A DNA stretch of 64,000 nt from Cyanodermella asteris (lineage: Eukaryota; Ascomycota; Lecanoromycetes; Ostropales; Stictidaceae): contig UYJD01000009.1 in assembly GCA_900618795.1 (NCBI GenBank), forward strand, positions 937,823-1,001,822, read 5' to 3'. Below, piece after piece: positions 8,343 to 18,859 of the stretch (positions within the stretch are counted from its first letter, which is position 1; each line of letters starts with the position of its first letter). A model generated the notes under the pieces. It did no database searches. It saw only the letters and a program-made list of their open reading frames with translations, and was not told the DNA's origin. The position numbers were made by a program, and so were the translations under genes.

Positions 8343-11138
8343 TTATGACGTATTCCACAACGATTTATTCCTTTTCACTGCCAGGAACGTCAAACTCCAT
8401 AGCTGTCGTACATTGCTTTCGGTTGGACTGGCCCCATCCTGTGGTGGCAGCGCCCCGAGCGGTTCGAACGTAAAGTTACCATCCCTGTATAGCCAACTCC
8501 ACACCTCATTGCTAAGTACCGCTTTGTTGGCATCAATGATGTCCCACAGGTGATTATATGCATCGATGACCCGCCCTCTCAGTTCAGCATCCATACAGAA
8601 GTCCGGCTTTGCTACCACAGAATTGCAGCGGTCGAGCTGTCGTTCTAGCCCCGCCGCCATCATGGCTTGCTGCCAACTCCAGACTACCGTGTCGTGATAC
8701 GCGTTGTTCGAAAAGTTGCGCGCATAGACAGGGTCGCTACCATAAGCAGGGTTAGCGACGAGCAAGCCGACTGGATTGGATAGCCCGACGGGGTATGGCT
8801 TCAGTATGTTGTTGGCGGTCTGGCTGAGAAAAGCAGTGAGCTGAGCTTGGTTTGTGCTGTTGACGAGGAAGAGTCGGAAGCAGTCGTCCGTATTCATTAC
8901 TTTGACGATAGATTGGTTGTTGTTTCCATCGAGTGCGAGGCCGTGGTATGTGATGTCGGTAGTTATCTCGTCGACGTGTGAAGGGAATCCGAAGCCTGTC
9001 GTCTTGGTGTAGTTGTCTACAAGCTGCTTGGCTGTGCTTTGGGGCACGGTCACGGCGAAGAATGACAGGGTATGGTCTTCCCAGATCTGCGCGTACTCAT
9101 TTGCTGTTGTGGTCCATTCCGGATGCGACGGAAAGATTCCTGCGCTCGAGAGGGCAGCAATAGACCGCAGAGCAGCAGGAACGAGCGCGGTGTTCACGTC
9201 GTATGGGATACGTCCTCCACCGATGCCGTAGGTACTATCTCGCCACTGGCCAACGAGTTCACCATTCTTTAGGTGTATGAGGTTCTCCTTGGCTTGACCG
9301 CCATCCCTGGCGAATGCCGCAGCCGAATTCATCACCTTTTCAGCATTCAGTCGGGCTAATTCTGAGTACTTTATGCCCACGTTTCCAAAATAAAGCCGAG
9401 CTGTAGTGTCCAAAAGGTCGACCATACGTGTTCTGCCTACCGGGCTTTGGTAGTACTTGTCCAAGGCCAGGACAAGATAATAGTCCGTGTCCACCATTGG
9501 GTAAGTACAGCCAGGAGCAGTGCTGGTAAGGTTCTTCTGCAGGTTCAAGAACGTGCTGTAGTCTCCGATAGTCTCTTCGTGGCAAACCGATCCGTCCGTC
9601 TTGTTCACACGCTCCAAAACAGCAGAAATCACAGCTTCCGCAGCACTGCCACTGGCCTGCGATAGGATTGGCTCCATGAGCAGGTAGCTGATGATGCTAT
9701 CTCGGCCAAAGTACGTTAAGAAGCGCCACGCTCCTGCTAGCAGTTTGTCGCTGTAAGACAGAAACGATAAAGACTTTGCCTGATCTGCATCTTGGGTGAA
9801 CAGGGCTCGAGACTGGTCGTTGAGCACCTCCATCGCACTAAGTTGCTGCAGTTGAGAATAGTCAAACCAAGCCGTGAAGTTGTACAGGCCTGCCTCAAAT
9901 TTCAGCTCGCGGTTCTCCAGACTGATGGCACTGGTATTGCCGGAAGGTGAAAATGACATGGTCGAAGTGGTCTTGTTGTCAAGCCACAGGCGCGAAATGG
10001 ATACGCCACCACCATCGGTCTTGTTGAAATGCAGGGCATCTTGAAACAGCGGGTTAAGTATCGATGGTCCCTCCGTGAAGTCTCGAATGTTCCTGATGCT
10101 CCCAATGATTGGGACTGTTAAGACCGCCGAGGAATTGAAGCTGAGCAAGCTGCTAACACCCACTCTCGAGTTCCCNNNNNNNNNNNNNNNNNNNNNNNNN
10201 NNNNNNNNNNNNNNNNNNNNNNNNNNNNNNNNNNNNNNNNNNNNNNNNNNNNNNNNNNNNNNNNNNNNNNNNNNNNNNNNNNNNNNNNNNNNNNNNNNNN
10301 NNNNNNNNNNNNNNNNNNNNNNNNNNNNNNNNNNNNNNNNNNNNNNNNNNNNNNNNNNNNNNNNNNNNNNNNNNNNNNNNNNNNNNNNNNNNNNNNNNNN
10401 NNNNNNNNNNNNNNNNNNNNNNNNNNNNNNNNNNNNNNNNNNNNNNNNNNNNNNNNNNNNNNNNNNNNNNNNNNNNNNNNNNNNNNNNNNNNNNNNNNNN
10501 NNNNNNNNNNNNNNNNNNNNNNNNNNNNNNNNNNNNNNNNNNNNNNNNNNNNACCCGTGCCCGCGTTACATCCCGGTCAATGAGTTCTCAGCCGGTGAAA
10601 TCTTGACTCCTGCCAAAGGCTGCCTGTTTGTGCCGTTTTGTAGCGCGATTACGAGCGAACCATTGACCCCATTCTGAGGTGCGAAGAAGGCGACAAGTCC
10701 GGAGTTCCCGGCAGGCCAGGCTACAAGGAGACGCGGCCCGATGATGGTCAGATTGCTGCTCGACAACGGACTGGTAACAACAACCTGACTTGCACTGCTA
10801 CAATCCGAGTAGAAGTAATTCTCATACGTTGGGTCGCTCAAATGAAGCGTTGTCGGAGCCTCCGCACACGTGTGAGTGTTATTGGAGGCTCCGAGAACCT
10901 TCGGCGAAAGCTTGCCTTCACTGCATGAGTACTGTGAGACTGAATAGCAGTCGTTTCCGCACCGGAGAGTGGGCACAGCGTCCACTATTGGGCAAAGGAA
11001 TGCTTCATCATAGCAAATGTACCGTTCTGGTAGGTAATAAGAAGCTCCACAGGCCTGAAGACTCGGACCTACAGGTCTGTCGTTCGGTGTGCAGCCCACA
11101 AATCGAAATAAGAAGAGAGAGACTGTGAAGCCCCTCAT
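8343..11138 (-). CDS. Secreted CBM52 plus six-hairpin-glycosidase-like protein (interrupted by assembly gap)
   Basis: The 5' part (11138-10569) encodes a short signal peptide and then a compact Cys-rich module. Its spacing (CGASYYLPERYICY, FLCPIVDAVPTLRCG, CYSVSQYSCSEGKL) matches the fungal carbohydrate-binding domain CBM52. An N-glycosylated beta-rich region follows. This exon probably ends at a GTAACG donor just before the N gap. The 3' part (10175-8343, over 606 aa) is one frame resembling six-hairpin glycosidases related to glycogen-debranching-type enzymes: FLTYFGRDSIISYLLMEPIL, a probable acidic motif in GSVCHEETIGDYSTF, and many sequons. Both parts are likely one gene, because orientation and architecture agree. 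The joining sequence is hidden by 377 N, so total length and intron number are unknown. Substrate is not predictable beyond a glycan. Confidence 0.75.
10176..10552. other. Assembly gap (377 N)
   Basis: Unresolved bases inside the glycosidase gene. It probably hides the end of its first intron and part of the coding region. Confidence 0.99.
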
Positions 11139-11742
11139 GCTGTCAGAAACGGGGGAGAAGAGGTCTCTCCCAGCTCAGATGTCATGAAGGGAGCGCTGGA
11201 GGATTGGTGCAGGTGAAAGACCAGCGTCGGCCTCTTACGAATAACTTGGACATGATGTTAAACTTTGTGAGCCTCATTAGAGTCCTTCTCGATCAAGACG
11301 GCCTAAGAGCGGAGGTTGAGTAGTTGTAGAAGCTTGGACAGCCAAGTCTTGCGGGGAAATGTCGGGAACGAGGTCGATCTCACCAACTCGACCCAATTCG
11401 GAAGGTCGTGCCACTCGGGACTATTGTTTATCAATTCGACACCTCGAGACGAGAGACCATCCAGGCTGTGACGCCATCAAGACTCGACTGCAAGATGGCT
11501 CTTGCAAGTCTCGTTAATCTTTTAACGGGTTGTTGATATTGCCTGGAGACCAGTGTTAGTCTTGCGATGATCGGTCACAGGATGGCATTGCACACAATGA
11601 AGGCGTTGTACGCTTTCAACAACTCCAATCTTGTTCGTGAGCTTGAAAGGATTGGTACATTGTATGAGATTAATCGGGCGTGCAGTGGCGGCAGGATTAC
11701 CGAATTCAGGCCTCCGCGTTGACTTTCCCGCGCAAAGCTAAA
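11139..11742. other. Intergenic, nothing recognised
   Basis: Upstream region of the CBM52/glycosidase gene and downstream region of the BNR-repeat gene, both leftward. No gene or repeat seen. Confidence 0.6.
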
Positions 11743-12891
11743 CTATCCCAAAGTGATCTTCTGAAGAATACATCCAGTGCCGTGGGCCACAAGGCCATAG
11801 AGGCCGGTGTAGTCAGTCCTGAGCAAGCCAGGCCAGAAGCTGTCAGCGCCGCTCCAAGCAAGCTTATTGCCCCACGTTTTGCCCCCATCACCACTGGTGA
11901 CCAGTTTCGCAGCAGGCTTGTCCACCCAGGTCCCGTTGCTGGTATTGTCTTCATCAGTCATGAAGCTAGCTACAAGCGTGCTTCCGACAGTGACAACCTG
12001 CGGCGCACCAGCGTTGAAGCCTCTGCCGCTGGGTGTGTAGACGCTGTCTCGGTTTCCCCAGGTCTTGCCATCGTCCGAGCTGGTCACAGAATTGATCGTG
12101 TAGAGACCGTCCTGCTTGGACTCGAAGACGGCAATGAGATTGCCATTATCGTCGATGTTGGTCACACCGAGCATGCCATCGCGAGCGCCTGCTAGGTCAC
12201 CACCGGTGACGGTGGTGGTATTGCCCCAAGTCTTGCCGTCATCGGAGCTCGATGTCATCATATTGTCCTGATCCGTCGCATTGTTGTCCTGGGAGTAGTA
12301 AAGCTGCAAAGTGCCGTCACTGGCCAACCTCATGAAGGGGTTCCAGAACCCATGGTGCTTGGAAAAATCAACATGCAGAAACATACCGAGCCCATCGTTC
12401 TCGACCGGGGTAGTGAGGCCCGTCCAGGTGTTTCCATCATCGCCGCTGGAGGAGAGCGAGATACGGTAATGGCTATACAAGTCCGTTCCGTTGAGCCTGC
12501 TGTGGTTGGTAAAGGCAAGGAGGATGCGTCCATTGGCAAGCTGAACCGGGGAAGGTTGGTCGAGGTACCCCATCGCAGACGGGCAAGAGGCAACTACACC
12601 TCCAGGAATCCACGTTTCGCCATTGTCAGTCGAACGTGAGACAGCGATTCTGGTTTCGTTGGTTGCATTCACAGTGTAAGCGGCCAAAATGCTACCATCT
12701 TGAAGGTAGAGGGCACGCGGATAAGTACCACCGGTGCTACCAGTAATATCGATCGCAGAGCCAGAGAGAGAGGGCACAGTCTCGCTGCGCGCGGTCGGAG
12801 CCGCAAGTGTATGGGTGAAAGTTGAAAACAGAAACAGAAGACTGCTCGCAGCCAAAGGAATCGATTTGAACATGTACATGATTGAAAGCAA
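11743..12891 (-). CDS. Secreted BNR/Asp-box (sialidase-fold) protein
   Basis: A single exon of 382 aa. The first 30 or so residues form a signal peptide ending near LAAPTARS. The start may be Met at 12873 (MFKSIPLAASS) rather than 12891, which adds six residues before the hydrophobic core. The mature part carries five Asp-box motifs (S-x-D-x-G-x-T-W): STDNGETW, SGDDGNTW, SSDDGKTW twice and SGDGGKTW. These mark a six-bladed beta-propeller of the sialidase superfamily. An early strand GGTYPRALYLQDGSILAAY matches the region around the conserved Arg of exo-sialidase-like fungal proteins. Related fungal proteins are secreted glycan-binding or glycan-cleaving enzymes; true sialidase activity is not shown by the sequence. 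It lies behind the CBM52/glycosidase gene on the same strand, consistent with a secreted carbohydrate theme. Confidence 0.85.
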   Translation of the reverse strand: MLSIMYMFKSIPLAASSLLFLFSTFTHTLAAPTARSETVPSLSGSAIDITGSTGGTYPRALYLQDGSILAAYTVNATNETRIAVSRSTDNGETWIPGGVVASCPSAMGYLDQPSPVQLANGRILLAFTNHSRLNGTDLYSHYRISLSSSGDDGNTWTGLTTPVENDGLGMFLHVDFSKHHGFWNPFMRLASDGTLQLYYSQDNNATDQDNMMTSSSDDGKTWGNTTTVTGGDLAGARDGMLGVTNIDDNGNLIAVFESKQDGLYTINSVTSSDDGKTWGNRDSVYTPSGRGFNAGAPQVVTVGSTLVASFMTDEDNTSNGTWVDKPAAKLVTSGDGGKTWGNKLAWSGADSFWPGLLRTDYTGLYGLVAHGTGCILQKITLG

Positions 12892-14407
12892 TGTAAAGGA
12901 ATAAAGACAGTGAAATGAGTGACTGAAGACAGGAAAGAATGACAGGAACGCCAGGTCGGGAGATCTTTGGGCACCCTGCTATTATAGATACTTAGCAGGC
13001 GTGATACAAGGCTGTGACCGTCATTTCAGCTAACTTGTGTGGGCAACTAGAAGCAGGTCAAAAATAGTTGTCGATCGTTCACTGGTGACATCTGGACGTG
13101 GATCTTAGCGTGGCCCAACTCGAGGCCCGAAATCAGCTGGAGGGTTGCCCCCAGAGGGCCTACATTGAGACCATGAAACAGTTCGAGGGTTGGTGTCCCG
13201 TAACGCAATCTGCTCTGGAAAGATTCTGGGCCTGGGGGATTCACAATTTGTTTTTTGCAAGAATACCAGTGATCCACGAAAATGACGTTCCGTAAGGAAG
13301 ACCATGTCGCGATCTTTGGTGGTTGATAGTCAAAATGATCCGGCGTCAGAAAGACCTTTCCCGATCAGGCAGTAATTAAAACTCGCCCCAATGCTGTCGG
13401 TTAGTACTTAGCTATCTCTGCCTATACAACTACCATCCTCACCACCACGCTGGATCATGAGGCCTGCTGCGCAGGGCTGTACTTGCGATGCCACGCGGAT
13501 ATTGCTGGGGACTGATCAGCTTACCATTAGCGCGACCAGGCGCTGGTCAGCCGCGTCAGTTCCCCTGCAACCCACCGCCGAGTCTCTCGTTGCACCGCTG
13601 CAAGCGCCCCTTTTCTCTACTATCGTCTTTCCGGGGTTGCTTACTGGCCGCATCTGCCGAGCTTGCCCCTGACAACAACATGTTCCAGTAACCGCTACAT
13701 TGCTGCCGACACTGTTGTGAACCGGCCAGAGTCGGCCTCAGCCGCTGGAGGCGCAGTAACAAGCCGATACAACCATCTGAAATGCAACGTTGCTCTTCGC
13801 AGACAAGGGTGTGTGAAAAGTACTGTAGCACCAGTACTCATAACCTACGCTAACTGCTGGTCAAGCTCACGACATAGGTTTGATGTAATGAGCTGTAGTC
13901 GGAACTAGTGCAAACGAACCATGACCATGGTTTCAAACGCGTGACTGGCACCTTGACTGACATGCAATCCCATACACGACCTGACTTTGATTTTGACACA
14001 TCTCGCAACAGACAGTGCTTATCAAGTAATGGTATTTGAGCTGGCGGGTGAACCATGAGGATCAACCTCAAAGAGTTGATGGCCGCCGTTGATGTGAGCC
14101 CTGGTCAATCATGGCGGTGACTTGAGGATGAAGTCTTGAGCTGCGGACAAGCATTCTCTGCTCCGATGGGCTTGATCAAATTTTATACGGCTGAGACTTG
14201 GCTCCTTGAGTCCAGCACCATTCCACAGCCCGTGATGAAGGACACCTTCATGTCTGTTACCGTATTTTTAGAGTCAACAACCAACGGGGATGCCCCAGGA
14301 GGCAACCTTCCTGCAACCCCACAAAAAAAGAATTCCCCTGTATCAATTTTCCGCTCCGCTGTCAGCTGTGAAGCCAATACTGCAATCTCGTCCGGCAGTA
14401 CACAGAA
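12892..14407. other. Gene-poor stretch of 1.5 kb
   Basis: Contains the promoter side of the BNR-repeat gene and several frames of 65-130 codons on both strands, none with recognisable motifs. I see no repeat or element. Confidence 0.5.
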
Positions 14408-14680
14408 ATGGCAGGCGAGACACGTAGTCCTTTACCGAACGAAGTTTGGCTACTCATCTTTGATCAGCTTGATAACCAAAGAGATGTCAAATCACTTTGC
14501 CTGGTTTCCAGGCATGTTCACGAAATTGCGGTGAGGGTTTTGTACAAAGAGATCGGCATTCAAGTTCCGGAAGAGGCCTTGCTTGCGGTAGATGCATCTA
14601 CTATGCTTGCAAGCCGTAATCTCAAGCACGTCCGGGGCATTGTCGTGAGAGCCAATTTTGCTTATAAGTATCAGAGGTGA
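14408..14680 (+). pseudogene. F-box protein fragment
   Basis: A 90-codon frame begins MAGETRSPLPNEVWLLIFDQ and continues LCLVSRHVHEIAVRVLYKEI, a clear F-box helix pattern (L-P-x-E-V-x-x-x-I-F). Fungal F-box proteins of this kind normally run 350 to 600 residues; here the frame stops soon after the domain. The following 200 bp show a few more plausible coding bits in a different frame (around 14690-14825) and then stops on all frames. It is either a truncated relic or a gene whose later exons I cannot recognise. F-box domains recruit targets to SCF ubiquitin ligases through Skp1. Confidence 0.55.
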
Positions 14681-15299
14681 TACATCGAAGTGCTCGTTAT
14701 GCGCAGCTGACAAAAATGTTCTGCCCCAATGAGGCTTTCACGCCTTCGCGATCTAGCCGGGAGAAGGCCTGGCGATATGTCGAGGCTGACGACTTGGACA
14801 TGCGCGGCCTGGCATATGCTCACTGAGATTTCTTGAGCGACTGCCCTGTCGATACATTGTTTCCCGTTGGACATAATAACGATGTCTATCGACCCGTGTG
14901 ATGGATGACGACTGGGGACTGGTGAGCGGGAAATGACAAGGTCTGCTATTCGATACGAAACATGGATTCGTCTCGGATCTCGGCCTCACATTTTTGAGAT
15001 TCTTTGTTTGCTGTTGTCGGGTCTGGAGGCCCCTGCTTCAAGTTCGGATACAAATTGAATAAAGCATAGGGCGATGAACCCCGTCGAGTTGTGAACAACA
15101 TATGCCACACGGATATGACGATCAATTTGCCTTGTATTCGTGATTGCCTCTGATATGTCGAGTCCAGATGCATGGTGTCGCGCTATAGGTTGACCACGCC
15201 TGCCCACGAACTTTCCCCTTGTATATACACATCCACAGCTCTTGTCAACCACCACCTCAAATCCCAAGCCCAAAAATGCCAATGCCAGAACGCGATCTC
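14681..15299. other. Intergenic, nothing further recognised
   Basis: Follows the F-box fragment and ends at the stop of the complex I gene. Possible continuation of the F-box relic in the first 150 bp; otherwise nothing seen. Confidence 0.5.
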
Positions 15300-15629
15300 T
15301 CAATCATCGTATCCCTCAGGGATTTTCCGCGGTCCAGGAGGAACTGCAAACCATCAGCACAATAAACTCCTCCAACCAACGCCCGCTCGCCACAGCGTTG
15401 TAAGCTATCCATATTGCAAGTCCATAGCCATGCCCGACTTACTGGGATATGTCATTGGGATTGGCTCCCTTCGAGGGTCACCCAAACGTCTGCGGATTGG
15501 TGGTACTGTGGCCATCATGATCGGGCCGACGGCGCCGATGACGATTGAGTAGAAGATGGCGGGCTTTTCGTGCGAAGCCCAGCGCATGTAGCGCAAGGGC
15601 TGTGACCAGAACTGTGGGTGATGCACCAT
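15300..15629 (-). CDS. NADH:ubiquinone oxidoreductase 9.5 kDa subunit
   Basis: Two exons (15629-15443 and 15343-15300) with a 99-nt intron give 76 aa, the normal size for the Neurospora nuo-9.5 type subunit of complex I in the inner mitochondrial membrane. The first exon reads MVHHPQFWSQPLRYMRWASH then EKPAIFYSIVIGAVGPIMMA, the single membrane helix, then PPIRRRLGD and PIPMTYP. Splicing restores TYPIPPGPRKIPEGYDD, the conserved C-terminus. The frame is open upstream of Met at 15629, but those codons are low-complexity leader. An accessory, non-catalytic subunit. Confidence 0.93.
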
Positions 15630-15986
15630 TGTGGCAGCGGTATCGGTGTGTAGATGTACAGGTCGGACAGACGCTGGTGGTCGTGATGGTGGATGAAGCT
15701 CGGAACTTGCGCCAAGACGAGGCTTGGCAAGTTGAGACGTCAAGGTAAGAAGGGCACAAGGCGCGCAGTCGGATGTCGCGGATACATATACATATACCTC
15801 ACCTGTAGTCCCCAGTCTTCCTCAATTAACAAAGTCATGCATCTAGTTTCTGCGGACGGCTATAAGATTGTGCGCTTTGCGTGGGCTGACAGGGTCTCGA
15901 AAACTACGGAGTTCCTCAGTCGAAATTGATCTTGAAGGTATAAGTAGGCATGCGTCTGCAGACGGTACACGAAGAATGCCATCAAT

Positions 15987-17798
15987 TTACTTCCGAGCTT
16001 CCATGTTCAGACTCCAGACCAACTGTTTTATTTGTAGACCGCTCGCACCGTCAGTACCAACTAATTCAGAAAAGCTCCCACCCCTTACAAACGTCGTACT
16101 CCCAAGTACAAGCCCCTCGTTCTTGTCCTCGACCATGACGACGGAATTATCAGCGATGGTTTGTAAATGAGCTATATTGAAGACAAAGTAAGTGTTCTCA
16201 CCAAAAGGTGCGCTTGGGGAGTCGGGGTTTTGAATATCGAGTCGCCATGTAAAGCAATTTGAGCAATTATCTTGCCCTCCAGTAGCAAATCGATATTGCG
16301 CATCCAACCAAATGTCGCCGCCTGTGAGCGTTGTATTGTTGATCGCGCTCCGGACAGTGTCAATCTCAAATTCAGCTGGTTTCGAGGTCGCGGTAGTCCA
16401 ATTAGGCGAGTAGCACACAAGATCCGGAACTGAGGTTGTCTTTGATGGCACCAATGGAATTTCAGTACAATCAGCAAAGCCGCTGACCATCTCGCAATAC
16501 TCAGTCGCGGTTGCTGTAGTCTGTGGCGATGTGGTGCTAATTGTGGTTGAGCTAGTGGTTGTTTGTGGCTTGTCTGTGGTGACCGTCGTCGATACTACCG
16601 TTAATAATCCGGTACTTACGGTAGTAGCCGTTGACCAGGTCGAACTGGAGGCAGCTGTAACACTTGACACTGAAGAGAATGTTGATACGGTCTCCGTTCG
16701 CAGCGTCATGCTCGAACTAATGCTTGCAACACTACTGCCAGCAGGGAATCCAATGCTTGGCGTGCTGACTAAGGCACTATCCACATTGCTTGTGACAGCT
16801 CGGTTTGTACCACTTCCCCCAGCACTGCTTTCGTAAGTGACGCTTTGGCCTGGTCCGTTCGAAGGTGTCGGTATCGTCGAGCTAGAATCTAGTCCTCCTG
16901 AAGTGTGAAGAGTCTGCGAAGACCAACTCGTCAGGCTTAGCGTGCCTCTGCCACTTACAATGCTGGCAAACGTGCTTAGGGCGAAATCAGAAGACCAGGA
17001 ATAAGTGTACGCTGCTGGTGCTGAGCTACTAGTGGCTGACACTAGAGATACCTCACTTGATGCGATCTGGCTAGCAGGCAAGGAACCCGAATCACCTCCT
17101 GAATGCGAGAAGTTGCCAAAAGAGGACACCGATTGGGCTACAGGCATTAACGGTGTCTGACTGTTGCTGATGCTGGTATATAGCGTGAGAACGGTTGATG
17201 CTGTAGTCGCCGCGGGAATCACTGTCATTGCTGATGTTTGGCTCATGGTAACGCTGTTGAATAGCGTGGGAGCGGTTGGTGCCATGGGCGCCGCGGAGAT
17301 CGTTGTCGTCGACGATGTTTGGCTCGTGGTGGCGCTGGTGAATAACGTGGGAATATTCGATGATATGGACACCGCGGACATCCTTGTTACCGACAATGTT
17401 TGGCTCATGGCGACACTCGTCAATTGCGTGCGGCTGATTGGTGCTGTGGAGCCCGTGCCGAGCGTGGGAATCGCAGGAAACGTTGGACTATATGGGATTG
17501 CAAGAACTCCAGAACTTGTGGCGACGCTCTGCGATTGCCATGCAGATGATGACGCCGAATAACAAGTATCGAAACGTCTGCTGGACTCTGAGCTTATCTG
17601 ACCGCTCAAAGCAGGTACCACTGAAGTTGCAGGTGCAACGGCTTGTGGCTGTCCGTCGGTGAATTCACTGACAGGCATTGGATTCCCAGAATTGCCACCA
17701 GCTGCGATCGCTCCGACAAATGGACTCTGCAGAAATGTGAACAGGGTCACAAGCACTACCCTTGAAGCGAGCGGTGCTGTACTGCTGAGGATCGCCAT
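15987..17798 (-). CDS. Secreted Ser/Thr-rich protein with one PIR-like motif
   Basis: A single exon of 603 aa. A signal peptide (residues 1-30, ending FVGA) is followed at 41-53 by MPVSEFTDGQPQA. This resembles the PIR repeat of yeast wall proteins, whose core is S-Q-[IV]-x-D-G-Q-[IV]-Q. Residues 60-420 are Ser/Thr-rich, as expected of an O-mannosylated stalk, and include a 27-residue tandem repeat (127-207). The last 170 or so residues form a compact domain with few cysteines (CYSPNW, DNCSNCFTWRL) and alternating hydrophobic strands that I do not recognise. There is no C-terminal hydrophobic GPI signal. The adjacent upstream gene on the same strand has the same motif. A cell-wall or matrix protein is the likeliest role. 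Confidence 0.75.
   Translation of the reverse strand: MAILSSTAPLASRVVLVTLFTFLQSPFVGAIAAGGNSGNPMPVSEFTDGQPQAVAPATSVVPALSGQISSESSRRFDTCYSASSSAWQSQSVATSSGVLAIPYSPTFPAIPTLGTGSTAPISRTQLTSVAMSQTLSVTRMSAVSISSNIPTLFTSATTSQTSSTTTISAAPMAPTAPTLFNSVTMSQTSAMTVIPAATTASTVLTLYTSISNSQTPLMPVAQSVSSFGNFSHSGGDSGSLPASQIASSEVSLVSATSSSAPAAYTYSWSSDFALSTFASIVSGRGTLSLTSWSSQTLHTSGGLDSSSTIPTPSNGPGQSVTYESSAGGSGTNRAVTSNVDSALVSTPSIGFPAGSSVASISSSMTLRTETVSTFSSVSSVTAASSSTWSTATTVSTGLLTVVSTTVTTDKPQTTTSSTTISTTSPQTTATATEYCEMVSGFADCTEIPLVPSKTTSVPDLVCYSPNWTTATSKPAEFEIDTVRSAINNTTLTGGDIWLDAQYRFATGGQDNCSNCFTWRLDIQNPDSPSAPFGENTYFVFNIAHLQTIADNSVVMVEDKNEGLVLGSTTFVRGGSFSELVGTDGASGLQIKQLVWSLNMEARK
17151..17420 (-). repeat. 81-nt coding tandem repeat (27 aa, three full copies)
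   Basis: Within the Ser/Thr-rich gene, three units each begin near TS-x-x-x-SQT and end TLF or TLY. They have exactly 27 codons each (residues 127-153, 154-180, 181-207), and a partial fourth unit follows. Copies differ at many codons, so the repeat is old or rapidly diverging. Confidence 0.8.
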
Positions 17799-18859
17799 TG
17801 TATGTGTGGTGCCTTTGCGTAATTATGAGGCAATAGAAAGGTTGAGACTCTTGTTCGGATCTTCGAAGGCTACAACGGGGGATCGCATGGGCAGTAAGCA
17901 AAGAATGTGAAGACTGTAGCAGAGATGATGAGATGCTGTAAGTTCGAAAGAGACTGAGCTGGATAGGAAAAGAAAGCATAGGCGAGAACAACGGTTTAGA
18001 TGGGCAAATATTCGCCAACAGGCTCACAACGATCCCAGCACTTGGAGAGTGCAGCCCTCTGCCCGGCCGAAACTTCTGTGATTGATAAGGGGCTCTGTCG
18101 TGGACTACAATCTGACCAAGCTGCGCCTGTCCTACACGGGGCTGTATGTTCCGCTGTTTGAGGATGCATCTCATGGTCTGGATGTATATGGGCGCTCCAC
18201 TAATGGGTCAGGCAGGTGTAGACATGTTGTGGTCATTGTTCGAGCGCGCTCCACTTGAGTCGGACACGGTCTGTATGTGGGCCAACCCCAACACTGCATC
18301 ATGATGAGATCTGAAACCTGGCCTCCATCGCGGCCTCATGTACGACAGCCCACTAAGAGGCTGAAACATGACCACTTCCAACTTTTCGACAACGTTGTTT
18401 CACATACAACGGCATTTGCAGGTCCTGTGAGCTGGCGCGGCAACGGCTGGGCGCAAATTGCACCGCATAGGATTTTTTCCGTAAGCCGTTTGCGTGCTGC
18501 CTCCCTCGTATAGAAGCGCACCGATATAAGATGAGGTCAAAAAAGGCTTAAAACGCCCAATCTGAATACCTCCGAGCGCCACCAGCAGGTGACGCCTCAG
18601 TCATTCAAAACACTTTGAGTCATAAGTTGAGCAGTATGGAAGAGCATAAATTACTTCAAAGCATGCGCATTATTTCAATTGCTCAACGCCGATCGACCCA
18701 AGACACAGACTCCATCTTCTGCCTACCATCGAGATCGTTGCTCCAGCTGGTGGCCTACTCGGAGTTCGCCAAATCAATCGAGACTATCTTCCATGCTTGC
18801 GAGCTTCCTTAACCTGGACCCTGATTTACCATCGGCGGGCTTTACAATGCACCTAGGAC
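17799..18859. other. Intergenic between the two Ser/Thr-rich genes
   Basis: Promoter side of the 603-aa gene and 3' region of its neighbour. Some short frames, none supported as genes. Confidence 0.55.
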
